Translations under genes and position numbers: made by a program
Notes under the pieces: model-generated
Databases searched by the model: none
What the model was told of the DNA's origin: nothing
Seen by the model: only the letters and a program-made list of their open reading frames with translations
Shown: piece by piece, positions 34,603-45,753 of the stretch
Numbering within the stretch: position 1 is the stretch's first letter
How the letters are laid out: each line of letters starts with the position of its first letter
Assembly (NCBI GenBank): GCA_020637795.1
Contig: JACKJT010000002.1
Span: 186,001 to 250,000 of the forward strand
Length of the DNA stretch: 64,000 nt
Direction of reading: 5' to 3'
Source of the DNA: Hoeflea sp.
Lineage (GTDB): Bacteria; Pseudomonadota; Alphaproteobacteria; Rhizobiales; Rhizobiaceae

Positions 34603-35979
34603 ATGAAAGTGATCATTTGCGGTGCTGGACGGGTCGGTTACGGCATCGCCGAACGGCTGGCGGCCGAGGACAACGATGTCTCGGTGATCGACACCTCGGC
34701 GACGCTGGTCCAGGCCATTCGCGACACGCTGGATGTCAGAAGCTATGTCGGCCACGGCGCCCATCCCGACGTGCTCGCCCAGGCCGGCGCCGACCAGGCC
34801 GACATGATCATCGCGGTGACGCTTTACGACGAGATCAACATGGTGGCCTGCCAGGTGGCGCATTCGCTGTTCAACGTGCCCACCAAGATCGCCCGTATCC
34901 GCGCCCAGTCCTACCTGAAATCGCACTGGGCGGATCTGTTTTCCCGCGACCACATGCCCATCGACGTGATCATCTCGCCGGAAGTCGAGGTCGGACAGAT
35001 GGTGCTGCGCCGCATTGCCCTGCCGGGCGCCACCGACGCGGTGCGCTTTGCCGACGACAAGGTTGCGATGGTCGCCATCGAGTGCCTCGAGGACTGTCCG
35101 GTGGTCAACACGCCGCTGGTGCAGTTGAGCGAGCTTTTTCCCGACCTGCTCGCCACCGTGGTTGGGGTCTGGCGCAACGAGAAGCTGTTCGTGCCGCATT
35201 CGTCCGACCAACTGGAGACCGGCGACCTGGCCTATGTCGTGTGCGACAAGGACCATGTCCGGCGCACCCTGGGCCTGTTCGGCCACGAGGAGCAGGAAGC
35301 CGGGCGCATCGTCATCGCCGGCGGCGGCAACATCGGCTACTACGTCGCCGCGGCCATCGAGGAGCGGCAACCCAAGACAAAGGTCAAGATCATCGAGGCC
35401 GATCGCGGCCGCGCCGTGTCGATCGCCGATTCGCTGTCGCGCACCGTGGTTCTCAACGGTTCGTCGCTGGATCAGAACATCCTGGTGGAAGCCGACATCC
35501 AGAACGCCGACCTGATGGTGGCGCTGACCAACGACGACCAGGTCAATATCCTGTCGTCGGTGATGGCCAAGCGGCTGGGCTGCAAGGCCAACCTGGCGCT
35601 GATCAACAATCCGTCCTACCAGACCTTCACCAAGACGCTGGGGATCGACGCCCACATCAATCCGCGCGCCGTCACCATCTCCAAGATCCTGCAGCATGTC
35701 CGTCGCGGCCGCATCCGCGCCGTCTACTCGGTGCAGAAGGGGGCGGCGGAAGTGATCGAGGCGGAAGCGCTGGAAACCTCGCCACTTGTCGGCAAGCCGC
35801 TGCGCAGCCTGGACCTGCCCGACGGCGTGCGCATCGGCGCCATCTACCGTGACAAGCAGGTGCTGCGTCCCGACGGTTCGGTCAAGATCAAGGCGAAGGA
35901 CCGGGTGGTGATGTTCGCAGCCGTCGAATCGGTGCGCCACGTCGAGCAGATGTTCCGCGTAAGCCTCGAGTTCTTCTGA
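34603..35979 (+). CDS. trkA: Trk potassium uptake regulator TrkA
   Basis: Cytosolic NAD-binding gating subunit of the Trk K+ transporter. 458 residues with two repeated RCK units: MKVIICGAGRVGYGIAERLA and, after about residue 240, RIVIAGGGNIGYYVAAAIEE, each followed by a TrkA-C domain. It lies 54 bp after ntrX and 4 bp before trkH, so TrkA and TrkH are encoded together, a useful arrangement for a two-part transporter. Confidence 0.97.
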   Translation: MKVIICGAGRVGYGIAERLAAEDNDVSVIDTSATLVQAIRDTLDVRSYVGHGAHPDVLAQAGADQADMIIAVTLYDEINMVACQVAHSLFNVPTKIARIRAQSYLKSHWADLFSRDHMPIDVIISPEVEVGQMVLRRIALPGATDAVRFADDKVAMVAIECLEDCPVVNTPLVQLSELFPDLLATVVGVWRNEKLFVPHSSDQLETGDLAYVVCDKDHVRRTLGLFGHEEQEAGRIVIAGGGNIGYYVAAAIEERQPKTKVKIIEADRGRAVSIADSLSRTVVLNGSSLDQNILVEADIQNADLMVALTNDDQVNILSSVMAKRLGCKANLALINNPSYQTFTKTLGIDAHINPRAVTISKILQHVRRGRIRAVYSVQKGAAEVIEAEALETSPLVGKPLRSLDLPDGVRIGAIYRDKQVLRPDGSVKIKAKDRVVMFAAVESVRHVEQMFRVSLEFF

Positions 35980-35983
35980 GCAA

Positions 35984-37453
35984 ATGCTTGGTATCCTGCA
36001 CGTTCTGGCGGTTGCGGTTGCGGGACTTTTTGCGCTCATCGTTCCGGCCGTCCTGTTCGCCATCGCCGACGGCATGCGCGATCTGGCGCTGTCGATGCTG
36101 CTGGTCGGCGCGCTCGGCGTTTTCGCGGCGTTGATGGTGCTGGGCGCGATATCCGGCTTCAAGCGGCAGCTGGGCCGGGCGTCGGGCTATGTGGCGCTGG
36201 TCGCCCTGTGGGTGCTGGTCCCGGTGATCGCCGCGGTCTCGTTCAAGACGCTCGCCGGGCTGAACTGGATAGATGCCTGGTTCGAGGCGGTCTCGGCGCT
36301 GACCACCTCCGGGGCAACGCTTCTGTCGCGCGAAACCGCGCCGCAGGCGATCCTGTTCTGGCGCGCCTCGATCGAGTGGTATGGCGGCTTCCTGACGCTG
36401 CTGTCGATCATCCACGTGCTGGCTCCGGGCGGATTTGGCGGACTTCCGGCCGGTGACCGGCGGATCATCACCGGCAATGCCGCCAACATGACCATCGATC
36501 TCGCTGATTTCCGCGAAGTGTTCGGGCAGTACGTCCTCATCACCTTCATCATCTTCGTCGGCCTGATGCTGGCCGGCGTCAGCGGGCCCTATTCGGCGAT
36601 GCTGTCGATGATCGTGATTGCCACCGGCGGGTTTCTGCCCTTTGAAGGGGCGCTCGAAAACCATGCCGGCCCGCTGGCGCAGCTTGTGCTGTCCATCGGC
36701 CTGGCGCTGGGCACGATCAGCGTCTTCTGGCGCCGGCGGCTGCTGCGCGCGCCGAAACAGTTCTTCACCGGCAATCCAGAGGTCGTTGTGATCGCCATCG
36801 TGATCATCGTCGTGGCACTGCTCTATGCCGCCCGCCTGTCGGCTGTCTCGGGCGGGGCGCCGCTGGTTCCGATCTTCATTGAGAGCCTGCTTGCCTCGAC
36901 ATCGCTTGTCGCCACCAGCGGCATCGAGAGCCGCCCGGGCGTGATCGCCCTGTGGCCCGATATCATCGTGCTGATGATCGTGCTTGTGGGCGGCGGCATC
37001 TATTCGACAACCGGCGGCTTCAAGATCTACCGGATTGTCGCGATGGCGGTCCATTCCGCCCGCGAACTCAACCAGCTGATCTATCCCAGCAGTGTGACCA
37101 ACCTGCATTTCGGCCGGCAGATCATCGACGAGACCAGCATGCGGGCGATCTGGACCTATTTTTCGCTGTCGCTGCTGATTGTTGCGTTCGCGGCAATGGC
37201 GCTGACCTTCGAGGCTGCCGACTTCGAAGGCGGGCTCACCATGGCGATTGCACTCTTCTCCAACGCCGGACCGGTGTATGAAGCGCTGATTCCGCCCTCC
37301 TATGTCACCGCGCCCGCAAACCAGGTCTGGCCGCAGTTCCAGGCGATGCCGGACACCGCCAAGATCACTGCGGTTGTGGTCATGACATTGGGACGGGTGG
37401 AAGTGATGATCGTCTTTGCCGTGCTGAATGTCCGGTACTGGATGAGCCGCTAG
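35984..37453 (+). CDS. trkH: Trk-type potassium transporter membrane subunit TrkH
   Basis: Integral membrane K+ channel-like subunit. 489 residues with about ten helices and four pore-loop repeats; recognisable selectivity regions include ALTTSGATLL, VATSGIES and the central GGGIYSTTGGFKIYR typical of TrkH/KtrB. The start at 35984 is 4 bp after the trkA stop. It probably forms one operon with trkA. Confidence 0.93.
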   Translation: MLGILHVLAVAVAGLFALIVPAVLFAIADGMRDLALSMLLVGALGVFAALMVLGAISGFKRQLGRASGYVALVALWVLVPVIAAVSFKTLAGLNWIDAWFEAVSALTTSGATLLSRETAPQAILFWRASIEWYGGFLTLLSIIHVLAPGGFGGLPAGDRRIITGNAANMTIDLADFREVFGQYVLITFIIFVGLMLAGVSGPYSAMLSMIVIATGGFLPFEGALENHAGPLAQLVLSIGLALGTISVFWRRRLLRAPKQFFTGNPEVVVIAIVIIVVALLYAARLSAVSGGAPLVPIFIESLLASTSLVATSGIESRPGVIALWPDIIVLMIVLVGGGIYSTTGGFKIYRIVAMAVHSARELNQLIYPSSVTNLHFGRQIIDETSMRAIWTYFSLSLLIVAFAAMALTFEAADFEGGLTMAIALFSNAGPVYEALIPPSYVTAPANQVWPQFQAMPDTAKITAVVVMTLGRVEVMIVFAVLNVRYWMSR

Positions 37454-37835
37454 AAACAGGTTTGCGGCCGGTCGCTGCTCGAACCCGGGGCGCCTGCGGC
37501 AATCGGCGCATTTGCGCGTACTGCCTAAGAAATTCCATCATCGCGTGACATTGCAAATCGCGCGCTGTTCAGCGCCCGTAAAAACAAGTGTTTACAAAAC
37601 CCCGCAACAATGGTCTTCTGTGCCTCGTTCGGACGAGCGAATTTCTGTCAGCGGCAAGACGACCATATCTGACTGTCAGAGGGAGTGGGAATGTTCGGGA
37701 CTTGACGTAACGTAAGCCAGCTTGGCTTCGGTGCGGCTTTTTTCATGTGTGAAAAGAGCGATTGGTGGCAAGTCCGGACAAGTGCGGTAATGACCTGCGG
37801 TTAGCGGGCAAGAAAAAGACGGATGAAAAGGCGCA
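37454..37835. other. Intergenic region between trkH and hfq
   Basis: 382 bp without a gene. It contains a GCGCA-TT-TGCGC inverted repeat at 37506-37517 and a terminator-like hairpin at 37714-37743. The section between them is less GC-rich than the flanking genes. The hfq promoter should lie in the last ~90 bp. A small RNA ending at the hairpin is possible but unsupported beyond that structure. Confidence 0.5.
37714..37743 (+). terminator. Likely rho-independent terminator upstream of hfq
   Basis: AAGCC(A)GC pairs with GCGGCTT across an 11-nt loop and runs into six T (37738-37743). It is far (260 bp) from the trkH stop, so it ends either a long trkH 3' region or a separate short transcript. 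Confidence 0.6.
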
Positions 37836-38084
37836 ATGGCGGAGCGTTCACAAAACCTGCAGGATCTTTTTCTCAACACGGTTCGGAAGCAGAAAATTTC
37901 CCTGACGATCTTCCTGATCAACGGGGTGAAGCTGACCGGTGTGGTCACGTCTTTTGACAATTTCTGTGTCCTGTTGAGACGCGACGGTCACTCGCAGCTT
38001 GTCTACAAGCATGCGATTTCGACCATCATGCCAAGCCAGCCTGTGCAGATGTTTGAAAATGAGGACGGCGCAAACGGCGCCTGA
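37836..38084 (+). CDS. hfq: RNA chaperone Hfq
   Basis: Hexameric Sm-like protein that pairs small RNAs with mRNAs. The 82 residues include LQDLFLNTVRKQKISLTIFLINGVKLTGVV (Sm1, shown here as separate motif QDLFLN and INGVKLTG) and the Sm2 motif YKHAISTIMPSQPV. Length and sequence are typical of alphaproteobacteria. hflX follows and its likely start overlaps the 3' end of hfq, as in many genomes. Confidence 0.97.
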   Translation: MAERSQNLQDLFLNTVRKQKISLTIFLINGVKLTGVVTSFDNFCVLLRRDGHSQLVYKHAISTIMPSQPVQMFENEDGANGA

Positions 38085-39477
38085 CAGGACAACTAAAATC
38101 GAAACCGTTGACAACTCCGGCAATTTTTCCGACGCGGACTCCAAGTCCGGCGTCACCCGCGCAATCGTGCTCGTTCCGGCCTTGCGCACGCGCAACGCCG
38201 CGCCCGGCAGCGGCCCAGATGGCGGCAACGTGGTCAAGCGTCCCGACGCCAATCGCAAGGAAGAGGCCATAGGCCTGGCCGGCGCCATCGACCTCGAGGT
38301 CGCCGAGGCACTGATCGTCCCGCTTTCGGATCCGCGGCCTTCCACCCTTTTCGGCAAGGGCAAGATGGCCGAGATCAAGGCGCTGATCGACGAGACCGGT
38401 TCGCAACTGGTCATTGTCGACCATCCGCTGACCCCGGTCCAGCAACGCAACATGGAAACCGAGTGGAAAGTCAAGGTCATCGACCGCACCGGCCTTATCC
38501 TCGAGATCTTCGGCCGCCGCGCTTCCACCAAGGAAGGCGTGCTGCAGGTCGAACTGGCTCACCTCAATTACCAGAAGGGCCGTCTGGTCCGCAGCTGGAC
38601 CCACCTTGAACGCCAGCGCGGCGGTGGCGGCTTCATGGGTGGTCCGGGCGAAACCCAGATCGAAGCCGACCGGCGGCTGCTGCAGGAACGCATCATCAAG
38701 CTCGAGCGCGAACTCGACCAGGTTCGCCGCACTCGCCAATTGCACCGCGCCAAGCGCAAGAAGGTGCCGCACCCGATCGTGGCGCTTGTCGGCTACACCA
38801 ATGCCGGCAAGTCGACGCTGTTCAACCGCCTGACCGGCGCCGAGGTGCTGGCCGAGGACATGTTGTTCGCAACGCTCGACCCGACTTTGAGGCGGATGAA
38901 GCTGCCGCATGGCGCGACCGTGATCCTGTCCGACACCGTCGGATTTATTTCCAATCTTCCCACCCATCTCGTCGCGGCCTTCCGGGCGACGCTGGAAGAG
39001 GTGGTCGAGGCCGACCTGATCCTGCATGTGCGCGATATGTCCGATCCCGACCGCGCGTCGCAGGCCGATGACGTGGAGGCGATCCTGAAGAGCCTCGGCG
39101 TCGGCGAGAGCGGGCCAAAGCGGATGTTGGAAGTCTGGAACAAGGTCGACCTGCTCGAGCCCGAGGCCGCCGAGGCGCTCAGGGCGCGGGCCCAGTCGGG
39201 CGCGGCGATCGTCGTCTCGGCATTGAAGGGCGAGGGCGTCGATGCGCTGCTGGCCGAGATCGAGGCCCGGATATCGGGCGAGTTGACCATGCGGACGGTG
39301 CGGCTCTCAGCCAGTCAGTTGCCGGTCATGTCCTGGATCTACCAGCACGGCCGGGTCAAGGAACGCCAGGACCACGAGGACGGCTCGGTCGAGATCACCG
39401 CCGAATTCACCGTCTCCGACAGCAATGACCTCGACCGGCAACTGGGTCTCGGGCCGAAGCCTGCCGACGATTTCTGA
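38059..39477 (+). CDS. hflX: Ribosome-associated GTPase HflX
   Basis: GTPase that acts on stalled or heat-damaged ribosomes. Seen: N-terminal GTP_bdg domain (LFGKGKMAEIKALIDE, EIFGRRASTKEGVLQVELA), Gly-rich linker RGGGGFMGGPGETQIE, then the G domain with G1 GYTNAGKSTLFNRL, G2/G3 FATLDPTLRR and SDTVGFISNLP, and G4 NKVDLL. The start is uncertain: ATG 38059 overlaps hfq by 26 bp and has a weak ribosome site; the frame is open further upstream inside hfq. With this start, 472 residues. Confidence 0.93.
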   Translation: MRTAQTAPDRTTKIETVDNSGNFSDADSKSGVTRAIVLVPALRTRNAAPGSGPDGGNVVKRPDANRKEEAIGLAGAIDLEVAEALIVPLSDPRPSTLFGKGKMAEIKALIDETGSQLVIVDHPLTPVQQRNMETEWKVKVIDRTGLILEIFGRRASTKEGVLQVELAHLNYQKGRLVRSWTHLERQRGGGGFMGGPGETQIEADRRLLQERIIKLERELDQVRRTRQLHRAKRKKVPHPIVALVGYTNAGKSTLFNRLTGAEVLAEDMLFATLDPTLRRMKLPHGATVILSDTVGFISNLPTHLVAAFRATLEEVVEADLILHVRDMSDPDRASQADDVEAILKSLGVGESGPKRMLEVWNKVDLLEPEAAEALRARAQSGAAIVVSALKGEGVDALLAEIEARISGELTMRTVRLSASQLPVMSWIYQHGRVKERQDHEDGSVEITAEFTVSDSNDLDRQLGLGPKPADDF

Positions 39478-39511
39478 TTTCGGAAATCGGTGATCGGAGG
39501 GCGCGCGGGTA

Positions 39512-40333
39512 TCAGGAAGACGACTTTGCCGCCTGCCACAGTGCTTCCATCTCGTCGAGCGTCGCCTCGCCGGGTGTCTTGCCCTGTTTGGCGAGTTCCG
39601 CCTCGACATGGGCAAAGCGGGTGCGGAACTTGGTGTTGGTGGTCCTGAGCGCGTGTTCCGGATCGGTCTTCAGGTGGCGGGCCAGGTTGGCCACGGCGAA
39701 GATCACGTCGCCCAGTTCGTCCGATGCCTTGTCGCTGCGGCCGCTGGCGATCTCGGCGCGCAGTTCGGCGATTTCCTCCTCGATCTTGTCGAGCACCGGA
39801 CCCGCGGCACCCCAGTCGAACCCGACCCGCGACGCTGCTTCCTGAAGCTTCAAGGCTTCCATCAGCGCGGGCAGGGCGCGCGGAACGCCGGTCAGTTCCC
39901 CCGGGGTCTCGGTCTCCGGCAATCCCCGAGCCGTGCGGCGTGCCTGCCGCTCGGCCTTCTCCGCGGCCTTGATGTCGGCCCACTGCGCCTTGACCTTGTC
40001 CGGCGTGTCGGCTCCAGAGCGTTCGAACACGTGCGGATGTCTGCGGATCATTTTCCGGGTGATAGCCTCGACCACGTCTCCGAACGAGAACAGCTCCTGC
40101 TCTTCGGCCATGCGGGAATGAAACACCACCTGCAACAGCAGGTCGCCCAACTCGTCGCAGAGATCCTCGTAGTCGTTACGCTCGATCGCGTCGGCGACCT
40201 CGTAGGCCTCCTCGATCGTGTAGGGCTTGATCGAGTTGAAATCCTGCTTGATGTCCCAGGGGCACCCCGTTTCGGGCTGCCGGAGTGCCGCCATGATCTC
40301 GATCAGGCCGGAAATGTCGCGTGATGGTTTCAT
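39512..40333 (-). CDS. mazG: Nucleoside triphosphate pyrophosphohydrolase MazG
   Basis: Hydrolyses NTPs and dNTPs to the monophosphates, a house-cleaning and stress role. 273 residues with two MazG domains: N-terminal GCPWDIKQDFNSIKPYTIEE followed by the metal-binding EAYEVADAI ... LCDELGDLLLQ, and a second MazG-like half (VLDKIEEEIAELRAEI ... ASDELGDVIFAV). Convergent with hflX (34 bp between stops). Confidence 0.95.
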   Translation of the reverse strand: MKPSRDISGLIEIMAALRQPETGCPWDIKQDFNSIKPYTIEEAYEVADAIERNDYEDLCDELGDLLLQVVFHSRMAEEQELFSFGDVVEAITRKMIRRHPHVFERSGADTPDKVKAQWADIKAAEKAERQARRTARGLPETETPGELTGVPRALPALMEALKLQEAASRVGFDWGAAGPVLDKIEEEIAELRAEIASGRSDKASDELGDVIFAVANLARHLKTDPEHALRTTNTKFRTRFAHVEAELAKQGKTPGEATLDEMEALWQAAKSSS

Positions 40334-40490
40334 GTCCGGACCCTATCCGAGCAGGGCCGCGCCCGCGAGAGTTCCGCCGCGGGCGCCGATGTTGTCCACA
40401 GCTCAGTCACAAGCTGCTTGAGACGCTCCATCCGGCAGCCGGCCCGGCAAATTCATCTGGTTCCATGACCGCCGGTGTCAATCCGTGTGG

Positions 40491-40904
40491 TCAGGAACCC
40501 GGCAGGCCTGGAAGAACAGGGACGCTTTCAAGGTCATGGTCCCAGTCCGCTCGGTTGTCACTGCAGATATGCGCGTTGGGGCGAATGCCGATCGGGTCGT
40601 CGAGGCTTCCGGCCGGAACGACCAGCAGGCCTGTCTCCTTGTCCGCGCACGGAAGTGCTGATCCGCATTCGCGGCAGAAACTCTTTTTGTGCCGGGTTCC
40701 GGAAAGCTCGAAGCTCCTGACCAGGTCATGCCCGGACAGCCATTCCAGTGCTGCGGTCGTTGAGAACAGGTTTGCCGCATGCGCGGATCCGGTGTCCTTT
40801 TGGCAGCGCCGGCAATGGCAGAGAAAGAAGCTCTCGAACGCGCCCCGGATTTGAAAGCGCACGGCGCCGCAAAGGCACGAGCCGGAATAGGTGCTGGTGG
40901 TCAT
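40491..40904 (-). CDS. GFA family (CENP-V/glutathione-dependent formaldehyde-activating-like) zinc protein
   Basis: A 137-residue protein with the GFA zinc-binding pattern: SCLCGAVRF (Cys10, Cys12), CHCRRCQ (Cys29, Cys31, Cys34) and FCRECGSAL. The family is named after a glutathione-formaldehyde enzyme but most members have unknown reactions, so no substrate is assigned. It lies between mazG and the deaminase-like gene, all on the minus strand. Confidence 0.88.
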   Translation of the reverse strand: MTTSTYSGSCLCGAVRFQIRGAFESFFLCHCRRCQKDTGSAHAANLFSTTAALEWLSGHDLVRSFELSGTRHKKSFCRECGSALPCADKETGLLVVPAGSLDDPIGIRPNAHICSDNRADWDHDLESVPVLPGLPGS

Positions 40905-40981
40905 GGATCTGTCCCAGATCGAGAATTGGCAGTTGAAACGTCCGGGGTGACCGGCCCGGGCACCGGACCGGTCCCGCCGCT

Positions 40982-41584
40982 TCAGTTCAGCGGTATCGCG
41001 TTGTCGTCCTTGGACGCCTGATAGGCCTCAGAAAGTGCCGCATAACGGGCGCGGATGCGGTTCGCCTGGTCGAGGAGCGGCTGCGCCTGATCGTCGGGCA
41101 GGGTGGCGATGATGTCGAAGATGCCGCGGCCGCGCCAGAACGCGTTGTCGTGGTTGTAGCCGCCGGGCTCGAGCCCGAACACTTCCTTGAGCATCTTGAG
41201 GTCGTGCGGAATGGCAAAACTGTCGCGCGAATCCTGGTGGCTGAAGAAATAGAAGAAATTGTCGAAGCCGGCCCAGGCAATCGCCGACATGCACATGGTG
41301 CAGGGCTCATGCGTCGACAGGAAGATCATGTCCTTGGTGGATTCGGTTTTTGATACCGACTGCTCGTAGAAGCACTTGAGCAGGTGGACCTCGCCGTGCC
41401 ACAGCGGGTTCTCGGTCTCTTTGTTGGTCTCTGCCATCACCAGCGACAGGTCCGACTTGCGCATGAGCGCGCCGCCGAAAACCTTGTTGCCCTTGGCCAC
41501 GCCTTTTTCGGTCAGCGGCAGAATGTCGTGTTCCATTACATTGAGCAGCCTGCGCGCCAGGTCCGCGTTTTCCTTGATCTCCAT
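40982..41584 (-). CDS. Cytidine/deoxycytidylate deaminase-like zinc enzyme
   Basis: A 200-residue deaminase fold. The zinc and proton-shuttle motif reads WHGEVHLLK (His-x-Glu) and the second motif is HEPCTMCMSAIAW (Pro-Cys-x-x-Cys), the standard nucleoside deaminase pair. Unlike guanine or tRNA-adenosine deaminases it has an aromatic segment DNFFYFFSHQD after the second motif and a long C-terminal part with GGYNHDNAFW, so the substrate is unclear. It is divergent from cysG. Confidence 0.85.
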   Translation of the reverse strand: MEIKENADLARRLLNVMEHDILPLTEKGVAKGNKVFGGALMRKSDLSLVMAETNKETENPLWHGEVHLLKCFYEQSVSKTESTKDMIFLSTHEPCTMCMSAIAWAGFDNFFYFFSHQDSRDSFAIPHDLKMLKEVFGLEPGGYNHDNAFWRGRGIFDIIATLPDDQAQPLLDQANRIRARYAALSEAYQASKDDNAIPLN

Positions 41585-41763
41585 TGGGGGTTCCAGTTCG
41601 TCTCATTCGACCGCATGAGCTTTGAAGCGTCGCGGTTACGCTTTCTCCATAACCGGAATTAAGTGGTAAAAGAATATCAGTTCGCGCCAAATGGCACATG
41701 TTTGTTCCTTCATTTGCTTCATCGAATTCCTGAAAATGGCGTCAACTCAGGAGTTTGATCGAA

Positions 41764-43209
41764 ATGGCGACGCAATCGGCGCAACTGACCACATTCCCCG
41801 CCTTCATGCGGGTGGACGCAAGAAAGGTGGCGATCTTCGGCAACGGCGCGGAAGCCGCCGCCAAGGCGCGCCTGGTCGCCAACACTTCCGCCGAAATTGC
41901 CGTCTATGCCGATGTGCCCGAAGCCGAACTCGTCGACAGCCTGGCCCGCCTCGGAATCGAACCGGTGATCGCGGCCTATGCGCCGGCCCAGATCGACGGG
42001 GCGACGCTTGTCTTCGCCGCCACCGGCGATGCCGCGCTCGACCGCGAAATCGTCGCCGCGGCGCGCGAGCGCCGGATTCCGGCCAACGCCGTCGATCAGC
42101 CTGATTTCTGCGATTTCCTCACCCCTGCGCTAGTAAACCGTGCGCCGATTGCGATCGCCATCGGCACCGAAGGAGCAGGGCCGGTGCTGGCGCAGATGAT
42201 CCGCGCCCGCGTCGACCAGATGCTCTCGCCCTCGCTCGGTGTGCTGGCCCGGCTTGCCCAGGACTACCGCGTCGCCGTCGACCGGCTGTTGCCGCGCGGC
42301 GTGGCGAGGCGCGTGTTCTGGCGCCGGTTCTTCGAGGCCGATGTCGCCACCCATGTCGCGCATAACGAGATCTCGCTCGCCCGCCGCGCCGCCACCCGCA
42401 TGCTGCGCGGCCGCGAGCCCGTTCCAGGCCACATATGGCTGGTCGGCGCCGGCCCCGGCGCCGAGGATTTGCTCACACTCCGTGCCCAGCGCGCCATGAT
42501 GGAAGCCGACGCGATCGTCTATGATGCTCTGGTGCCCGAAACCGTCGTGGCGCTCGGTCGCCGCGACGCCGAGCGGATCTCTGTCGGCAAGCGCAAGGGT
42601 TGCCACTCGAGGAGCCAGAATGAAATCAACGAGCTGCTTGTCCGGCTCGGCCGGGAAGGCAAGCGCGTGGTCCGGCTCAAATCCGGCGATCCGCTGGTCT
42701 TCGGCCGCGCCGGCGAGGAAATGGCCGCCCTTCGCGATGCCGGCGTCTCCTTCGAGATCGTCCCGGGCATCACCTCGGCGCTGGCCGCTGCCGCCGATTT
42801 CGAGCTGCCGCTGACCCTGCGCGGCGTCGCCTCGTCGCTGGTCTTCACCACCGGCCATGATCTGACCGGTGCGGCTTTGCCGGACTGGGCGCGGCTCGCG
42901 GTCTCCGGCGCCACGCTTTGCGTCTACATGGGCCGCACCGTTGCGGCGAGCGTTGCCGCGCGGCTGATCGAGGCCGGGCTGCCCGCCGACATGACGGTCG
43001 CCATCGTCGAGAACGCCTCGCGCGGCGACAAACGCCTGTTCCACGGCACGCTCGCCGATCTGCCAGCGCTGGAGCATCGCACGGAGCTTGCCGGACCGGT
43101 CATGGTCGTCATCGGCGACGCCGTCGCCGGCGCCAGTTTCGAACATTCCACACCCATCGCCGCCGGCCAGCCGAACGCTGCGCCCGCTATCCGAACCCAA
43201 GCCGCCTGA
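41764..43209 (+). CDS. cysG: Siroheme synthase CysG
   Basis: Trifunctional enzyme that turns uroporphyrinogen III into siroheme for CysI. 481 residues: N-terminal precorrin-2 dehydrogenase/ferrochelatase (VAIFGNGAEAAAKARLV, FAATGDAALDREIV), then the uroporphyrinogen methyltransferase (HIWLVGAGPGAEDLLTL, LKSGDPLVFGRAGEEM, EIVPGITSALAAAA). ATG 41764 is preferred to TTG 41755 because GGAG at 41750-41753 is then well placed. First gene of the sulfite-reduction cluster. Confidence 0.96.
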   Translation: MATQSAQLTTFPAFMRVDARKVAIFGNGAEAAAKARLVANTSAEIAVYADVPEAELVDSLARLGIEPVIAAYAPAQIDGATLVFAATGDAALDREIVAAARERRIPANAVDQPDFCDFLTPALVNRAPIAIAIGTEGAGPVLAQMIRARVDQMLSPSLGVLARLAQDYRVAVDRLLPRGVARRVFWRRFFEADVATHVAHNEISLARRAATRMLRGREPVPGHIWLVGAGPGAEDLLTLRAQRAMMEADAIVYDALVPETVVALGRRDAERISVGKRKGCHSRSQNEINELLVRLGREGKRVVRLKSGDPLVFGRAGEEMAALRDAGVSFEIVPGITSALAAAADFELPLTLRGVASSLVFTTGHDLTGAALPDWARLAVSGATLCVYMGRTVAASVAARLIEAGLPADMTVAIVENASRGDKRLFHGTLADLPALEHRTELAGPVMVVIGDAVAGASFEHSTPIAAGQPNAAPAIRTQAA

Positions 43210-43219
43210 GGAGGCCTCG

Positions 43220-43543
43220 ATGAAAACCACCCGGATGAAGACCAAGGTTCTCACCGCAAACCGCCTGACCGACGGCATCTCCGTCTGGCTCGGGGCAAAC
43301 GGCGAATGGACCACGTCGCTCAGGGATGCCTTCCTGGCGCGTCATGAGGACGCCGTCGCGGCCATCGAAGCAGCCGGTCAGCAGGCACTCGCCGACAACC
43401 GCGTCGTCGACGTCAACGTGATCGAGATCGAAGAGACCGAAAGCGGGCCGCGGCCCTACCGGCTGCGCGAACGCATCCGCGCCGATGGACCGACAATCGA
43501 CTACACGCCGGCCGCCGCCGCGCGGGTCTCGCAGGCCGCCTAG
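43220..43543 (+). CDS. DUF2849 protein of the cys cluster
   Basis: A 107-residue protein, MKTTRMKTKVLTANRLTDG, with VWLGANGEWT typical of the DUF2849 family, which is regularly found between cysG and cysI in alphaproteobacteria. Function unknown; an accessory role in sulfite reductase is inferred from place only. The excellent GAGGAGG supports ATG 43220. Confidence 0.88.
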   Translation: MKTTRMKTKVLTANRLTDGISVWLGANGEWTTSLRDAFLARHEDAVAAIEAAGQQALADNRVVDVNVIEIEETESGPRPYRLRERIRADGPTIDYTPAAAARVSQAA

Positions 43544-43553
43544 GGATTTAGTC

Positions 43554-45224
<1,671 letters not shown>

Positions 45225-45244
45225 ACCGGGCGCGGAGAACAGAC

Positions 45245-45739
45245 ATGACTGTCATCTGGACACAGAACGGGATCGTCGAAAACGATCCCTGGACTTCACA
45301 GGCAACGGAAGCGGGTGCTCCCAAATTACTGCCGTTGGCTGAAGCGCTGGACCACGCGCAGGACAATGCGCCGTTCGGCGTGGTGCTGCAGCCCGCCGAC
45401 GATGTACGGGCGCTGGCGCCGATCCTGGAGCGGGTGGCGATCGTCGCGTTGACCTTCCCGGCCTTCAGCGACGGCCGCGGCTTTTCCCAGGCCATGCTGC
45501 TGAGAGAGCGGCTCGGCTACAAGGGCGAGTTGCGCGCCATCGGTACGGTGCTGCTCGACCAGGTGCCGCTGATGCTCAGAACCGGTTTTGACAGTTTCGA
45601 GGTCCACCACGCCCCGACCATCGAACGGCTGGTCGAAAGGCGGCTGCCGGGTATCGACCTGCATTACCAGCCTTCGGCCGACAGGACCGACACGACGACC
45701 GGTTACAGCTGGCGCCGCACCGCCATCCTGAACGGCTGA
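45245..45739 (+). CDS. DUF934 protein of the cys cluster
   Basis: A 164-residue cytosolic protein; LPLAEAL, FSDGRGFSQAMLLRERLGY and LRAIGTVLLDQVPLMLRTGF match the DUF934 family, usually placed after cysI or cysH in sulfate assimilation clusters. Its role is unknown. In many rhizobia cysH lies between cysI and this gene; here the gap is only 20 bp, so cysH is absent from the cluster. Confidence 0.88.
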   Translation: MTVIWTQNGIVENDPWTSQATEAGAPKLLPLAEALDHAQDNAPFGVVLQPADDVRALAPILERVAIVALTFPAFSDGRGFSQAMLLRERLGYKGELRAIGTVLLDQVPLMLRTGFDSFEVHHAPTIERLVERRLPGIDLHYQPSADRTDTTTGYSWRRTAILNG

Positions 45740-45753
45740 ACGGGGGAAAAGCC

